Numbered from the stretch's first letter, positions 39,186 through 48,045 are shown. The stretch: 64,000 nucleotides of DNA from Halobacterium salinarum DSM 3754 (GCF_008124605.1 NZ_VRYN01000002.1:62001-126000); one strand, 5' to 3'. Notes: generated by a model from the sequence alone, not told the origin. A program made the numbers and translations.

Positions 39186-39851
39186 ATGCCGTACGATGCC
39201 ACTGGCGTGCTCCCGCGTCCGCTCCCCCAAGAGATCGACGACGGAACGAACCTCTTGGTCAGTGGGCCGGCGATGTCCGGCACGCGCACGCTCCTGTTCG
39301 AGCTCGTTGCGCGCGGCGAGCCCGACGGCGAGGGGGCGGTCCTGACAACGTCGACGGACCCCGCAGAGACGGTCATCGACGACTACGAGGCCATCCGCGG
39401 CGGGGACAGCGCGTTCCGCCACGTCATCGACTGCGTGAGCACGCAGTCCGGGAGCGCGTCGCCGGCACCGGGCGTCCATCACGTGTCTTCGCCCAGCGAC
39501 CTCACGGGGATCGGCATCGAGTTCTCGGGCGTCGCGGAGGCCGCCGAGGCCGCCGGCGTCGACCGGCTTCGCGTGGGGTTCGACTCGCTGTCGCCGGTGT
39601 TGATGTACGTCGACGTTCAGCGGCTGTTCCGGTTCCTGCACGTGTTCACCAGCCAGATCCAGAGCCAGGGCTGGCTGGGGGTGTTCGCCATCGACCCGGA
39701 GAGCCAGGACGACCAGACGATCACCACGCTCAGCCAGCTGTTCGACGGCGTGCTCGAGGTGCGGCTGCACGACGGCACCCAGGAGGTGCGGCTGCGCGGG
39801 CTCGCCGACGCGCCGACGGACTGGCTGCCCGTGGCGGGCGTCCGCCAGTGA
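39186..39851 (+). CDS. RecA-superfamily ATPase-like protein (RAD55/DUF7504-like)
   Basis: 221 residues. It opens LPQEIDDGTNLLVSGPAMSGTRTLLFELVARGEPDGEGAVLTTSTDP, a P-loop-like region as in KaiC/RAD55 relatives, but the Walker A Lys-Ser/Thr is replaced (SGPAMSGTRT), so ATP hydrolysis is doubtful. VDRLRVGFDSLSPVLMYVDVQRLFRFLHVFTSQI matches the Walker B region. Haloarchaea have many such proteins near signalling genes. It overlaps the downstream VOC gene by 4 bp (GTGA), so they are coupled. A CTTATG TATA-like element is at about 39124-39129. Confidence 0.83.
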   Translation: MPYDATGVLPRPLPQEIDDGTNLLVSGPAMSGTRTLLFELVARGEPDGEGAVLTTSTDPAETVIDDYEAIRGGDSAFRHVIDCVSTQSGSASPAPGVHHVSSPSDLTGIGIEFSGVAEAAEAAGVDRLRVGFDSLSPVLMYVDVQRLFRFLHVFTSQIQSQGWLGVFAIDPESQDDQTITTLSQLFDGVLEVRLHDGTQEVRLRGLADAPTDWLPVAGVRQ

Positions 39852-40198
39852 GCGGGATCGTGTTCTTCGGGACGGCCGACCGCGAGCGCGTCGTGTCCTT
39901 CTACCGGGAGCGGCTGGGGTTCGTGGTGTGGCGCGAGCAGGACGCCGGCTGCACGATCCTCCAGCACGACGACCTGAAGCTGGGGTTCTGCACCAGCGAA
40001 GACGTGGACACCGAGGGCATCGTGACGTTGTACTATCCGACCCGCGACGCAGTCGACGGCGTCCACGCGGCGCTGACCGACATCGCGGACGGCGCGCCCC
40101 GCCACAACACCGACTACGACATCTACCAGTTTTTCGCCGTGGACCCCGACGGACGGACCCTCGAGTTCCAAACGTTTCTCGACGAGCCCGCCGAGTGA
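39848..40198 (+). CDS. VOC-family (glyoxalase-like) protein
   Basis: 116 residues from GTG 39848, which overlaps the stop of the preceding gene by 4 bp. The vicinal oxygen chelate fold is suggested by GIVFFGTADRERVVSFYRERLGFVVWREQDAGCTILQHDDLKLGFC and YQFFAVDPDGRTLEFQTFLDEP, which carries the typical C-terminal DPDGrtLEFQ motif. Such proteins act as dioxygenases, glyoxalases or antibiotic-binding proteins; no specific role can be given. Confidence 0.87.
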   Translation: MSGIVFFGTADRERVVSFYRERLGFVVWREQDAGCTILQHDDLKLGFCTSEDVDTEGIVTLYYPTRDAVDGVHAALTDIADGAPRHNTDYDIYQFFAVDPDGRTLEFQTFLDEPAE

Positions 40199-40235
40199 CC
40201 GGCCACGAACCGGGCTGGCACACAGCGACGGCCGC

Positions 40236-40652
40236 TCACAGCGACGTGTCGTGGATCTCCGCCAGGCGCTGGGCGAGCGCGTCACGGGTGGGCGCGAAAA
40301 CCAGATGTGTCTCACAGGTGCAGTCCGACGCGCCCAGTCCGGGAACGGGTGTGGCGTCGTCGGCGAGCAGGCGCGCGGTCGCACACTCCACGTCGTCGTG
40401 TGTGGTGGCGTAGACCGCGTCGACGCTCGCTGCCGGGTGGCCGAGCAGGTAGTCGATGTGCCAGTGGCGGGCGTCGCGCTCCCCGGCGGCGAGTTCGCGG
40501 TGTCGCTGCACCCGAGTGAGGCCGCCCGGGCCGAACGCGGAGCCGGTGTAGGCGTACCAGCCGGCGTCGAGGCTGCGGGTGCCGGCCGCGCCGAACGTGA
40601 TGGATGGCGCGTCGTCGAGCGCCACCAGGAGGGTGTACGTGCCGGGCTGCAT
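40236..40652 (-). CDS. DUF123 (GIY-YIG-like) protein
   Basis: 138 residues. DUF123 marks are GTYTLLVAL, WYAYTGSAFGPGGLTRVQRHRE and HWHIDYLLGHPAASVDAVYAT, followed by CTCETHLVFA. The domain is a GIY-YIG relative found alone or fused to endonuclease III in archaea, and may act on DNA. It converges on the VOC gene, with 37 bp between stops. A short leader separates it from the ABC genes upstream on the same strand. Confidence 0.92.
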   Translation of the reverse strand: MQPGTYTLLVALDDAPSITFGAAGTRSLDAGWYAYTGSAFGPGGLTRVQRHRELAAGERDARHWHIDYLLGHPAASVDAVYATTHDDVECATARLLADDATPVPGLGASDCTCETHLVFAPTRDALAQRLAEIHDTSL

Positions 40653-40704
40653 GCACGACCGTCGGTGCGGCGTCCGATTCTGTGTTGCGGTTTCCGGCGC
40701 GCGG

Positions 40705-41754
40705 CTACGTCTCTGCGCCCCCCGCGAGCCACCGGAGGCCGGTGTACGACGCCGCTGCGACGGTCAGGGCCACGCCCAGCAGCCCCCACGTGAGCGTGGT
40801 GGGGCTGTCGACTGCCAGCCGCGCGATGAGGTTCTGGGGGCTCTGTGGGAGCAGGCTGGCGACACCGAACACCGCCAGCGCAACGAACGAGTACAGCAGC
40901 TGGGCTTCGCGGCGCGCCCCGACGCGGAGCGCGAGCGCCGCGCCGGTGGCGACGAGCACGGCAGCGACGCCCGCGACGAGCGCGAGCAGCGCCAGCGGGT
41001 TGGCGATGTGCGTGCCGTTGAGCCACAGTAACAGGAGCCAGAGCGCGACCTGTGCCGGTGCCAGCCCGACCAGCGCGATCGCTTTCCCGTCGACGATCTC
41101 GGGCAGCGACAGCGGCGCGACCCGCAGCAACGAGAGCGTGTCGCGTTCGAGTTCCTCGGCCATCGAGTCGGCCATCACGCTCCCGGAGATGAACGCCGGC
41201 AGGAACGCCAACAGCGGCAACAGCACGGTGTACGTGAACGAGAAGTACGGGTTGGATCGTTCGTCGGGGGGCAGGTCGACCGGCGTCCGCTCCAGGCGGT
41301 GGTCGAGGTCGGCGCGGCGCTCGCGCTCCAGGGTGGACAGCGCGCCCTTCAGCTCCGTGACCACCAGTGTGGTTCGAAACGACCCCTCCGGCGCTGTGGC
41401 CGCGGCCAGGATGCGCCCGCCCGGTTGCCTGGTGGCGTGAACGAGCGCCTGGACATCGCCGCGCTGGAAGGCAGCGCTCGCGGCGGCCTGCGACGGGTAC
41501 GGAACGACGCTGCGGCTGTCGTCGTCGGCGATGGTGGCCGCAACGTCGCTTGACGCGTTTCCGGTGACGCCGACCGACACCGTGAGCGCGTCGCCGTTGG
41601 CGGTCCCCGGGTCGTAAAGCGACACCAGTCCCACGACCAGGAACGACGAGAACCCAGCGATGAACAGCTGGATGACGAGCGCGAGAACGATGGTTTTCTC
41701 CGAGCGCAGCGACCCGAGGGTGCGCCGCGCGAGGACGACGCGTGGGTTACCCAA
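40705..41754 (-). CDS. ABC-2 type exporter permease
   Basis: 349 residues from TTG 41754, which overlaps the upstream permease-PrsW gene by 8 bp; no better ATG or GTG exists before the first helix. One N-terminal helix (about 18-45), a large extracytoplasmic domain (about 48-170), then five or six C-terminal helices with the SGSVMADSMAEELERDTLSLLRVAPLSLPEIVDGK block typical of ABC-2/NatB-like permeases. Last gene of the three-gene ABC operon. Substrate unknown. Confidence 0.9.
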   Translation of the reverse strand: MGNPRVVLARRTLGSLRSEKTIVLALVIQLFIAGFSSFLVVGLVSLYDPGTANGDALTVSVGVTGNASSDVAATIADDDSRSVVPYPSQAAASAAFQRGDVQALVHATRQPGGRILAAATAPEGSFRTTLVVTELKGALSTLERERRADLDHRLERTPVDLPPDERSNPYFSFTYTVLLPLLAFLPAFISGSVMADSMAEELERDTLSLLRVAPLSLPEIVDGKAIALVGLAPAQVALWLLLLWLNGTHIANPLALLALVAGVAAVLVATGAALALRVGARREAQLLYSFVALAVFGVASLLPQSPQNLIARLAVDSPTTLTWGLLGVALTVAAASYTGLRWLAGGAET

Positions 41755-43486
41755 GGGCGATCACCACCACGGCGATGTTGTACGCGAGGTGCACACCGAT
41801 GGCGGCGGCGAGCGCGCCCACGTACGCGAGCCGTGATCTGGCAGCGCCGACCGCCGAGATGGCGGCCGTCACGACGTGCCACACCAGCGGAGCCACCAGT
41901 AACAGCCCGGGGGACGCACCCCGGAGCGCGGGCGCGAACGCCGCCCGGCCGATGTCCAACCCGGGAAGCCCGACCAGCTGCGTGACGAGCAGCGCCTTCT
42001 CGGCGACGAAGAACCCGACACCGGAGGCGGCTCCGACCGCCAGCGCGGTCCGGAAGCTGCGTCGGTACTGGCCGCGCTCGAAGGCCGCGAACACGTGGAT
42101 GCTTTTCGCGACTTCCTCGATGACGGCGATGGCCCCCAGCAACACCGGGATCGACAGCGAGACGGGCGCGACGAACAGCAGGGCAACGGCGAACAGCTCG
42201 GCGACGAGCACGAACGGGAGGAACAGCGCCGTCCAGACCCCGGCCCGCCGCGGGGTCGCCAGCGGCGCGGCGAGCGCGTCCAGCAGCTTCGACGGGATCG
42301 GCAGCTGGGTGAACATGTCCTCCTCGCGGTAGACGCCCGTCCCCAGGCCGAACAGCACGAACGCTGCCAGCCCCGGCGGCGCAGTCGAGAGCACGAACTG
42401 GCCGGTACTCACGCCGCTGTCGGTGATCGAGTCGACGACCACTGTGAGCGGGGAGATGGCGGCGATCTGGTTGACTTCCGCGAAGACGGCGGGCACGAAC
42501 GCGTACGTGGTGAGCGCGACGCTCACGGCGACCGTGACGAACGTGAGCTCCTTGTACGAGCGCGCGAACATCGCGCCGAGGAACGTCGCCGCGAGGAACA
42601 GCGCGGCCAGCGGCGCGACGGCGAGCACCGCGAGCACGCCCGCGCCCGTTGCGGCGGCGATCACGGAGACGAGCGCGATCGCGCCCGCGAAGTACGGCAG
42701 CGTCTTGCCGGCGACGATGTCGCCCCGCGAGACCGGAGCCACGAGCAGCGGCTCGCCCCGGCGGTCGATGCGTTCGGCGAGCACGCTGGAGCCGTACGCC
42801 TGGATCACGATGTTCAACGGCAACAGGAACGCGAACGCGAACACGAGCGACTGCAGCGGGAACGGCGGCGAGATCGACGACGGCGTGCCGGACTGGGCTT
42901 GTCCGAGCAGTCCGCTCAGCCCGCCGCCGGAGGCGCCCGCCGTCGGTGACGTGCCCGTGGCCCCGTCGTCAGTGGACGGCGTGTCGGTCCGGCCGCCGTC
43001 GCCACCAGTGGTGGAGGATCCGGCACCGTCAGTGTCGGCTTGTGCGCTGGTCACGTCGATCGACTGTGGCCGGTACGTGAGCGACACGACCACGGGGAAC
43101 GCGGCGGCCTGGTCCGGTTCGTCCGCCATGACGGCGTCGTTGTACGCGACGGTGGCGGATCGAAGCGTGGACAGCGCCGCCCGGCCTTTCGCGGTGTCGG
43201 CGTACTGGATGCCGACCGGGGAGACCGTGACATCGGCGTCGCTGCCGGGCTGCACGGCGGCGAGTTGCGGGTCGCTGGCGGCGACATCGGCGTACGGGCT
43301 GTCGTCGTCGACGCCGATCCGGTAGATCCCCTCGCCGGGCGTGGGGCCGGTGGTGACGACCGCGGGCACGATGGCGGCCAACGCAACCGCCACGACGACG
43401 AACGCGATCGCAGTCTCGCGGTCGAGGCTGGTGGCGCTTCGCGTGGTCTCCCAGCGGGCGATCCGCAGGACGTTTCCCGCCTTCAT
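41747..43486 (-). CDS. ABC-2 permease fused to a PrsW-like intramembrane protease domain
   Basis: 579 residues. The N-terminal half is ABC-2/NatB-like: helix near 25-45, a large outer domain with a Gly/Ser/Thr-rich linker (about 155-200), then helices with ERIDRRGEPLLVAPVSRGDIVAGK. The C-terminal third has PrsW-family motifs: IEEVAKSIHVFAAFERG (EE near 456-457), ASGVGFFVAEKALL (about 486-500) and a final VHLAYN (His near 563). PrsW-family proteins are membrane proteases that cut anti-sigma factors in Bacillus. The fusion overlaps the ATPase gene by 4 bp, so it belongs to this exporter. Confidence 0.88.
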   Translation of the reverse strand: MKAGNVLRIARWETTRSATSLDRETAIAFVVVAVALAAIVPAVVTTGPTPGEGIYRIGVDDDSPYADVAASDPQLAAVQPGSDADVTVSPVGIQYADTAKGRAALSTLRSATVAYNDAVMADEPDQAAAFPVVVSLTYRPQSIDVTSAQADTDGAGSSTTGGDGGRTDTPSTDDGATGTSPTAGASGGGLSGLLGQAQSGTPSSISPPFPLQSLVFAFAFLLPLNIVIQAYGSSVLAERIDRRGEPLLVAPVSRGDIVAGKTLPYFAGAIALVSVIAAATGAGVLAVLAVAPLAALFLAATFLGAMFARSYKELTFVTVAVSVALTTYAFVPAVFAEVNQIAAISPLTVVVDSITDSGVSTGQFVLSTAPPGLAAFVLFGLGTGVYREEDMFTQLPIPSKLLDALAAPLATPRRAGVWTALFLPFVLVAELFAVALLFVAPVSLSIPVLLGAIAVIEEVAKSIHVFAAFERGQYRRSFRTALAVGAASGVGFFVAEKALLVTQLVGLPGLDIGRAAFAPALRGASPGLLLVAPLVWHVVTAAISAVGAARSRLAYVGALAAAIGVHLAYNIAVVVIALG

Positions 43487-44346
43487 GCGCCGGTCACGTC
43501 GAGGAAGACGTCTTCGAGTGTGGACTCGTCGGTTCGGATGTCGACCACGCCGCCGCCGGCGTCGGCGGCCGCAGCCCGGATCGCGTCGACGTCGGCCATC
43601 GAATCGACGGTGGTGACGTAGCGGCCATTAGACGGCCGGGCGTCGTCGACGTCGACGTCGGTGAACACCCGATAGGAGACCTCGCCGTGTTCGTCGCGGA
43701 TGTCGGCCAGCGTGCCGGTGGCGGCGAACTGTCCGTCCCGCATGATGGCGACGCGGTCACAGACGCTTTCGACGTGGTGGAGGTCGTGGGCGCTGAACAC
43801 GATCGTCTTGCCGTCGGCGGCGAGTTCGCGGGTGAACTCGATGACGGTGTTCGTCGTGAGCGGATCGAGTCCGCTTGCGGGTTCGTCGTACACCAGCACG
43901 TCGGGGTCGTTGACCAGCGAGCGCGCGATCGCGACCTTCCGGGTCATGCCCTTCGAGAAGTCGCCGACGGGACGGTCACGGGCGTCGAGGTCGAGGCGAT
44001 CGAGGGCGGCCTCGATGCGCTCGTTTGCGGTCGCCCGGTCCACGTCGTAGAGATCCGCGAAAAACCGCAGATAGCTCCGGGGCGTCATTTCGTCGTACAG
44101 CGGCGACTCCTCTGGCAGGAACCCGAGGGTGCGGCGCATCGCCGTGTCGCCGGCGTCGAACCCGTTGACGGTGATGTCGCCGGCGGACGGCTCAACGAGC
44201 CCACAGAGCATCTTCAGCGTGGAGGTCTTGCCGGCACCGTTGGGGCCGACGAGTCCGAAGACTTCCCCGGCACCGACGTCGAAGGAGACGCCGTCCACGG
44301 CGGTGACGCCGCCGTACCGTTTTTCTAGGCGTTGCACGGAGATCAT
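43483..44346 (-). CDS. ABC transporter ATP-binding protein
   Basis: 287 residues. Walker A GPNGAGKTST near residue 35, Q-loop region FLPEESPLYDEM (Q replaced by E), signature FSKGMTRKVAIARSL (degenerate LSGGQ), Walker B VLVYDEPASGLDP, and switch His in SAHDLHHVE. A C-terminal extension follows, as in NatA-type exporter ATPases. First gene of the operon with two permeases. Likely exports or inserts a compound or protein across the membrane. Confidence 0.95.
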   Translation of the reverse strand: MISVQRLEKRYGGVTAVDGVSFDVGAGEVFGLVGPNGAGKTSTLKMLCGLVEPSAGDITVNGFDAGDTAMRRTLGFLPEESPLYDEMTPRSYLRFFADLYDVDRATANERIEAALDRLDLDARDRPVGDFSKGMTRKVAIARSLVNDPDVLVYDEPASGLDPLTTNTVIEFTRELAADGKTIVFSAHDLHHVESVCDRVAIMRDGQFAATGTLADIRDEHGEVSYRVFTDVDVDDARPSNGRYVTTVDSMADVDAIRAAAADAGGGVVDIRTDESTLEDVFLDVTGA

Positions 44347-44404
44347 ACCGGTAGATGGAACGGTGGTGATTTGAGCATTGGGGTGCCACCGCGGCGTGTC
44401 GTCG

Positions 44405-45175
44405 TCATCTCGGGAGGGTGGTGGCGTCGGCTCGCAGGTCTGCCGTCACGCGGTCGGCCCACGCCACAGCCTGGGCGTCGTCGGTGTGGACGAGGCTGGT
44501 GTGGCCGGTGTCGTCGTAGAACAGCCCACAGGCGTACGTGGTCGATGTGGTGTCGAGGGTGAACAGGCTGTACGGGAGTGTGGTCGTGGCTTCGCGCAGC
44601 GTGAGTGCGTCGGTGCGCAGCGCGTCAGTGACGCTGTCGCCGTGTGTGGCGACGAGCGCGTCCAACACGTCGGGGTGTAACACCAGCGAGACCTGCAGCT
44701 CGCCCGCACGGATGCGCTCGCGGAGCGTCGACACGACGCTGTCGAGGACGGCGCTCGCGTACCCCTCGATGCGCGTGGCGTCGGCGAGCAGCGACCGGTA
44801 GGCCTCGGTGGCGCGCTGGGGCGCAACCGACGTGGCGTTGACCACCGTCGCGTCCCGGAACAGGACGGTGTCCATGCGGGCGTCGGCCGGGACCGTCGCG
44901 AGGGCGGCGTCAGCCGCGTCCAGGCCGTCGATGTCGGCGGCGAACGATTCGTAACTGCGCAACGCGAGTCGACCCTTGAGCGTGAGCGACACCTGACCGG
45001 CGCGCTCAAGCAGGGTGTGGGCCTCCAGTTCACGAACGGCGCGGTCGACCGTCGACCGGGAGACGGGCAGCGTGTCAGCGAGCTCCGGCTTCGTCGTGGT
45101 GGTGGCGTCTCGGACTGCCCGCATGAGGTCGGCGCGCTGCGCGAGCAGCTGGAACAGCGAGTCGGGTGCCGGCAT
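44405..45175 (-). CDS. HTH transcriptional regulator with DUF1724-like C-terminal domain
   Basis: 256 residues. The N-terminal winged HTH is LLAQRADLMRAVRDATTTTKPELADTLPVSRSTVDRAVRELEAHTLLE. The C-terminal part (about 95-250) resembles the methanogen/haloarchaeal regulator domain: SVAPQRATEAYRSLLADATRIEGYASAVLDSVVSTLRERIRAGELQVSLVL, then TLPYSLFTLDTTSTTYACGLFYDD. Upstream of the ABC operon on the same strand (58 bp gap), so it may regulate it or itself. An upstream in-frame ATG exists (45217) but the conserved part starts at 45175. Confidence 0.87.
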   Translation of the reverse strand: MPAPDSLFQLLAQRADLMRAVRDATTTTKPELADTLPVSRSTVDRAVRELEAHTLLERAGQVSLTLKGRLALRSYESFAADIDGLDAADAALATVPADARMDTVLFRDATVVNATSVAPQRATEAYRSLLADATRIEGYASAVLDSVVSTLRERIRAGELQVSLVLHPDVLDALVATHGDSVTDALRTDALTLREATTTLPYSLFTLDTTSTTYACGLFYDDTGHTSLVHTDDAQAVAWADRVTADLRADATTLPR

Positions 45176-45577
45176 CGTTTCTACACTAGTGGCGTTGCGT
45201 GAAAACGTCTTCCACATAAACGACCGTTATAGTTATCTGTGATGCGTGACGACTGCACGTCTCGGCAACACGTAGGGTAAAGCATTCACCGGCCGTGTGT
45301 ACAGTTGCTGGTGCGCACGCACCGGCTGTGCCTCTGACACGCTCCGAGCCGGTTCGAACGCCGGCTACCGGGGTGCCCGACACGCTCCAGCCACCGACCA
45401 CGCCCGACACGGCGATCCAGTCCCCCACTTGTCCAGCGCCACGTCGGTGGGGCGTGGTCGCCGGCTCGCCGCCAGTACTGCCCCAGGCTGGACGGCGGCC
45501 ATCGGCTGCCCGAGCGTTCGACCCCCGGGCCACTATTCATTACCGGTCGCTCCGCTACCGCGCGTCACGTCGCCTGT
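45176..45577. other. Intergenic region without a supported gene
   Basis: 402 bp. The first 110 bases are AT-rich and contain promoter-like sequence, including a minus-strand GATAACTATAACGG element at about 45224-45237, suited to the HTH gene. The rest is GC-rich; open frames on both strands there are Pro/Arg/Gly-rich and look random. No repeat or RNA fold stands out. Confidence 0.5.
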
Positions 45578-46267
45578 TCACGCCGGCTCGACGAGCGCCG
45601 GCCGGTCGACTGTCGGGTCGTTGACCGCCGTCGAAACCCGCCAGGCCTGGAGGTCGAACGCGCCCGGCGTGAACAGGTCCGTTGGATCGTCGTCGGTCAG
45701 CCACCGCTGACCCTGGGCGGGTGTGAGCACCACCGCCATCCGGTGGTGGTAGTCCGCGAGGAACGCGTTGGGCTGCGTCGTCACGACGGTGAACGACCGC
45801 ACTGTCTCGGGGTCGCGACTGGGACCGTCGTCGCCCGTGAACTCGCCCAGGCCGGTCTGGGTTTGCTCGGGCGTCCACGTCTCCCACAGCCCCGCCAGCA
45901 GGAACGGCGCGCCGTCGGTTCGAGACACGAAATACGGGACCGTCGCGCCGTCTTCGTCGCGCCACTCGTAGAACCCGTCGACCGGCACGAGACACCGCCG
46001 GTGTTCGTAGGCCGCCTGGAAGTGTCGCGTCTCGGTGAGTGTCTCGGCGCGCGCGTTGATCGGGTCGGGTGCCGACTGCGGGCCGTCGGACCACGACGGC
46101 ACCAGTCCCCACCGCGCGCGCACCGTTTCCGTCGGTTCAGTGTCCAGAATCACGGGCAGCGATTGGCTGGGCGCGGCGTTGTACGTCGGTTCGACGGGGG
46201 CGGTCGTCAGCCCGAACGTTTCGCGCAGCGTCTCGGGGGTAGAAAACAGCGCGTACCGGCCACACAT
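45578..46267 (-). CDS. SOS response-associated peptidase-like protein (YedK/HMCES)
   Basis: 229 residues. The catalytic MCGRYAL places Cys2 at the mature N-terminus. Family blocks are YNAAPSQSLPVI, WGLVPSW, INARAETLTETRHFQAAYEHRRCLVPVDGFYEW (Asn, Glu and substrate loop), and HHRMAVVL with the catalytic His. The family cross-links to abasic sites in single-stranded DNA to protect them. A GAATTAAC TATA element at about 46290-46297 (minus strand) sits over the 3' end of the FBPase gene. Likely part of DNA repair. Confidence 0.95.
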   Translation of the reverse strand: MCGRYALFSTPETLRETFGLTTAPVEPTYNAAPSQSLPVILDTEPTETVRARWGLVPSWSDGPQSAPDPINARAETLTETRHFQAAYEHRRCLVPVDGFYEWRDEDGATVPYFVSRTDGAPFLLAGLWETWTPEQTQTGLGEFTGDDGPSRDPETVRSFTVVTTQPNAFLADYHHRMAVVLTPAQGQRWLTDDDPTDLFTPGAFDLQAWRVSTAVNDPTVDRPALVEPA

Positions 46268-46292
46268 GGACGGATGGACGTACCGATGGCGG

Positions 46293-47156
46293 TTAATTCG
46301 TGTGGTCGGGAAGCGCCGCGTCGAGGGCCGCGATCACGTCGTCGGTGCCGACGAACGTGGGCGTGCGCTCGTGGAGGCGTGTCGGTGCCACGTCCAGCAG
46401 CGACTGGGTGCCATCCGAGGACGCGCCGCCGGCTGTTTCGACGATGTACGCGATCGGCAGTGCCTCGAACTGCGCGCGGAGCTTTCCGTCGGGCGCGGAC
46501 TCCATGCCGGGGTAGCCGAACACGCCGCCGTAGACCAGCACCTGGTTCACGTCGGCGATCATCGCGCCGCCGTAGCGCAGCTTCAGGTCGTCTTCGACGT
46601 CCCGGACGAACGACTCGAACGCCGGCGTCCAGTCGGGGACCCGGCCGCCGAACCCGTAGACGGTGGGGTCGGCCGGCAACTCGACGGGGCCGAGGTCGGT
46701 TGTGGCCCCCGTCTCGGAGACGAGTGACTCCCGGACGGTGTCGTCGCGCGCGACGACCATGGTGGTCGTGGGTCCGTAGAGGACGAACCCGGCGGCGACG
46801 AGGCTGGAGCCGGGCGCGGGCAGCGGCTGGTCGTAGATGCCGACGACGGTGCCACAGGGGTTGTTGGATTTCACGTTCGAGGAGCCGTCAAGGGGGTCGA
46901 GTGCGACGGCGTACCCGCCTTCGGCGTCGCCCACCGTGACGACGGCGTCGCGCTCCTCGCTGGCGTACCAGTTCACGCCCTCGATGGACTCGGTGCGGTC
47001 GAACAGCAGGTCGTCGGCCCACACGTCGGCCTCCAGTTGGGTGTCTCCGGAGGCGTTCTGGTCGTCACGGGTCGCGCGGTGGTCGGGCAGCCCCGCGCGG
47101 ACCTCGGGGGCGGCGTCCGCGATCGCATCGAAGACGGCGTCGATGACGTCGGCCAT
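46293..47156 (-). CDS. fbp: Fructose-1,6-bisphosphatase, class I
   Basis: 287 residues. The metal/phosphate motif ALDPLDGSSNVKSNNPCGTVVGIYD and the substrate block LRYGGAMIADVNQVLVYGGVFGYPG are class I FBPase signatures; the acidic EERDA residues also fit. It dephosphorylates fructose 1,6-bisphosphate to fructose 6-phosphate in gluconeogenesis. Its ATG shares one base with the aldolase stop (TGATG), so the two steps are translated together, which fits an organism that makes rather than burns sugar phosphates. Confidence 0.96.
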   Translation of the reverse strand: MADVIDAVFDAIADAAPEVRAGLPDHRATRDDQNASGDTQLEADVWADDLLFDRTESIEGVNWYASEERDAVVTVGDAEGGYAVALDPLDGSSNVKSNNPCGTVVGIYDQPLPAPGSSLVAAGFVLYGPTTTMVVARDDTVRESLVSETGATTDLGPVELPADPTVYGFGGRVPDWTPAFESFVRDVEDDLKLRYGGAMIADVNQVLVYGGVFGYPGMESAPDGKLRAQFEALPIAYIVETAGGASSDGTQSLLDVAPTRLHERTPTFVGTDDVIAALDAALPDHTN

Positions 47157-47947
47157 CAGATGCGTCCGAGCGCCTCGTCGACGCTGGCTTCCTCGTAGAC
47201 GACGGCTTCCAGGCCGTCGAGGAACGCCGCGGGGTGCTCGCGCTGCCAGACGTTCCGGCCGACCGCGAGCCCGGACGCGCCGGCGTCGATTGCGCCCTTC
47301 ACGGATTCGAGGAAGTCGCGGTCGCTGGTCTTGGAGCCCCCCGACATCACGACGTTGGTCGGGCCGGCCATGTCGACAGCGTGGGACATCGCGTCGGTGC
47401 TGCCGGGGTATTTGACCTTCGCGATGTCGGCGCCCAACTCCAGGGCCTGGCGGGCGGCGTACGCGATGGTGTCCGGGTTCTTGTCGTTTTTGAGGCCCTG
47501 GCCGCGGGGGTACGACCACATCACCACGGGGAGGTCGTGGTCGCGGGCGGCTTCCTGGGCGTCCCGGAACTCCTCGGCCATCTCGACTTCGCTGTTGGAG
47601 CCGCCGTACAGCGTGAACCCGACGGCGTCCGCGCCGACGTCGGCGGCGTAGTCGACCGTCCAGTTCACGGCGGAGTCGGGCTCGCCCATCCAGAGGTTCG
47701 AGGTGCCGTTGAGCTTCGCCAGGAGGTTCACGTCGTCGCTGTAGGAGGGGTAGTAGGCTTCGGCGATGCCCTTCTGGGCGGCCATCGCGGAGACGGCGTC
47801 GTGGGTCGCGACATCCCAGACGGCTTCGGGGTCTTTGGTGGCTGGCACTGCCTCGAAGTCGACCGGACCGTGTTCGAGGCCGTGGTCGTACGCCAGAATC
47901 AGTACCTTGCCGTCGCGGGAGATCGGTGAGTCCTCGAAGGGTCGCAT
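47156..47947 (-). CDS. fba: Fructose-bisphosphate aldolase, archaeal class I (DhnA/FbaB)
   Basis: 263 residues. Motifs of the archaeal class I family: VLILAYDHGLEHGP, GFTLYGGSNSEVEM, VMWSYPRG, and ADIAKVKYPGS, whose Lys is the Schiff-base residue, then NVVMSGGSK for phosphate binding and ASGLAVGRNVWQRE. ATG 47947 is 28 bases from a CTCTTAAC element, so the mRNA is leaderless. Works with the FBPase gene directly downstream. A bifunctional or ADH synthase-like role is possible in this family, but adjacency to FBPase favours gluconeogenesis. Confidence 0.95.
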   Translation of the reverse strand: MRPFEDSPISRDGKVLILAYDHGLEHGPVDFEAVPATKDPEAVWDVATHDAVSAMAAQKGIAEAYYPSYSDDVNLLAKLNGTSNLWMGEPDSAVNWTVDYAADVGADAVGFTLYGGSNSEVEMAEEFRDAQEAARDHDLPVVMWSYPRGQGLKNDKNPDTIAYAARQALELGADIAKVKYPGSTDAMSHAVDMAGPTNVVMSGGSKTSDRDFLESVKGAIDAGASGLAVGRNVWQREHPAAFLDGLEAVVYEEASVDEALGRI

Positions 47948-47968
47948 CACGACACACTCCGATTGAGA

Positions 47969-47979
47969 GCGTTAAGAGT
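47969..47979 (-). promoter_or_regulatory. TATA box of the fba-fbp operon
   Basis: Minus strand reads AGACTCTTAAC (47969-47979), centred 27 bases before ATG 47947. The gap to the upstream gene is 98 bp. Confidence 0.5.
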
Positions 47980-48045
47980 CTAACCCTCTGTGCGCCCGCC
48001 GGCAGCCGCCCCGTACGGCGTTTTAACTCTGTTCTGAGTGAACGT

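Noticed and set aside
45295-45710. Plus- and minus-strand open frames in the gap before the YedK gene
   Set aside because: Pro/Arg/Gly-rich, no start-site signal and no resemblance to known proteins; treated as non-coding.
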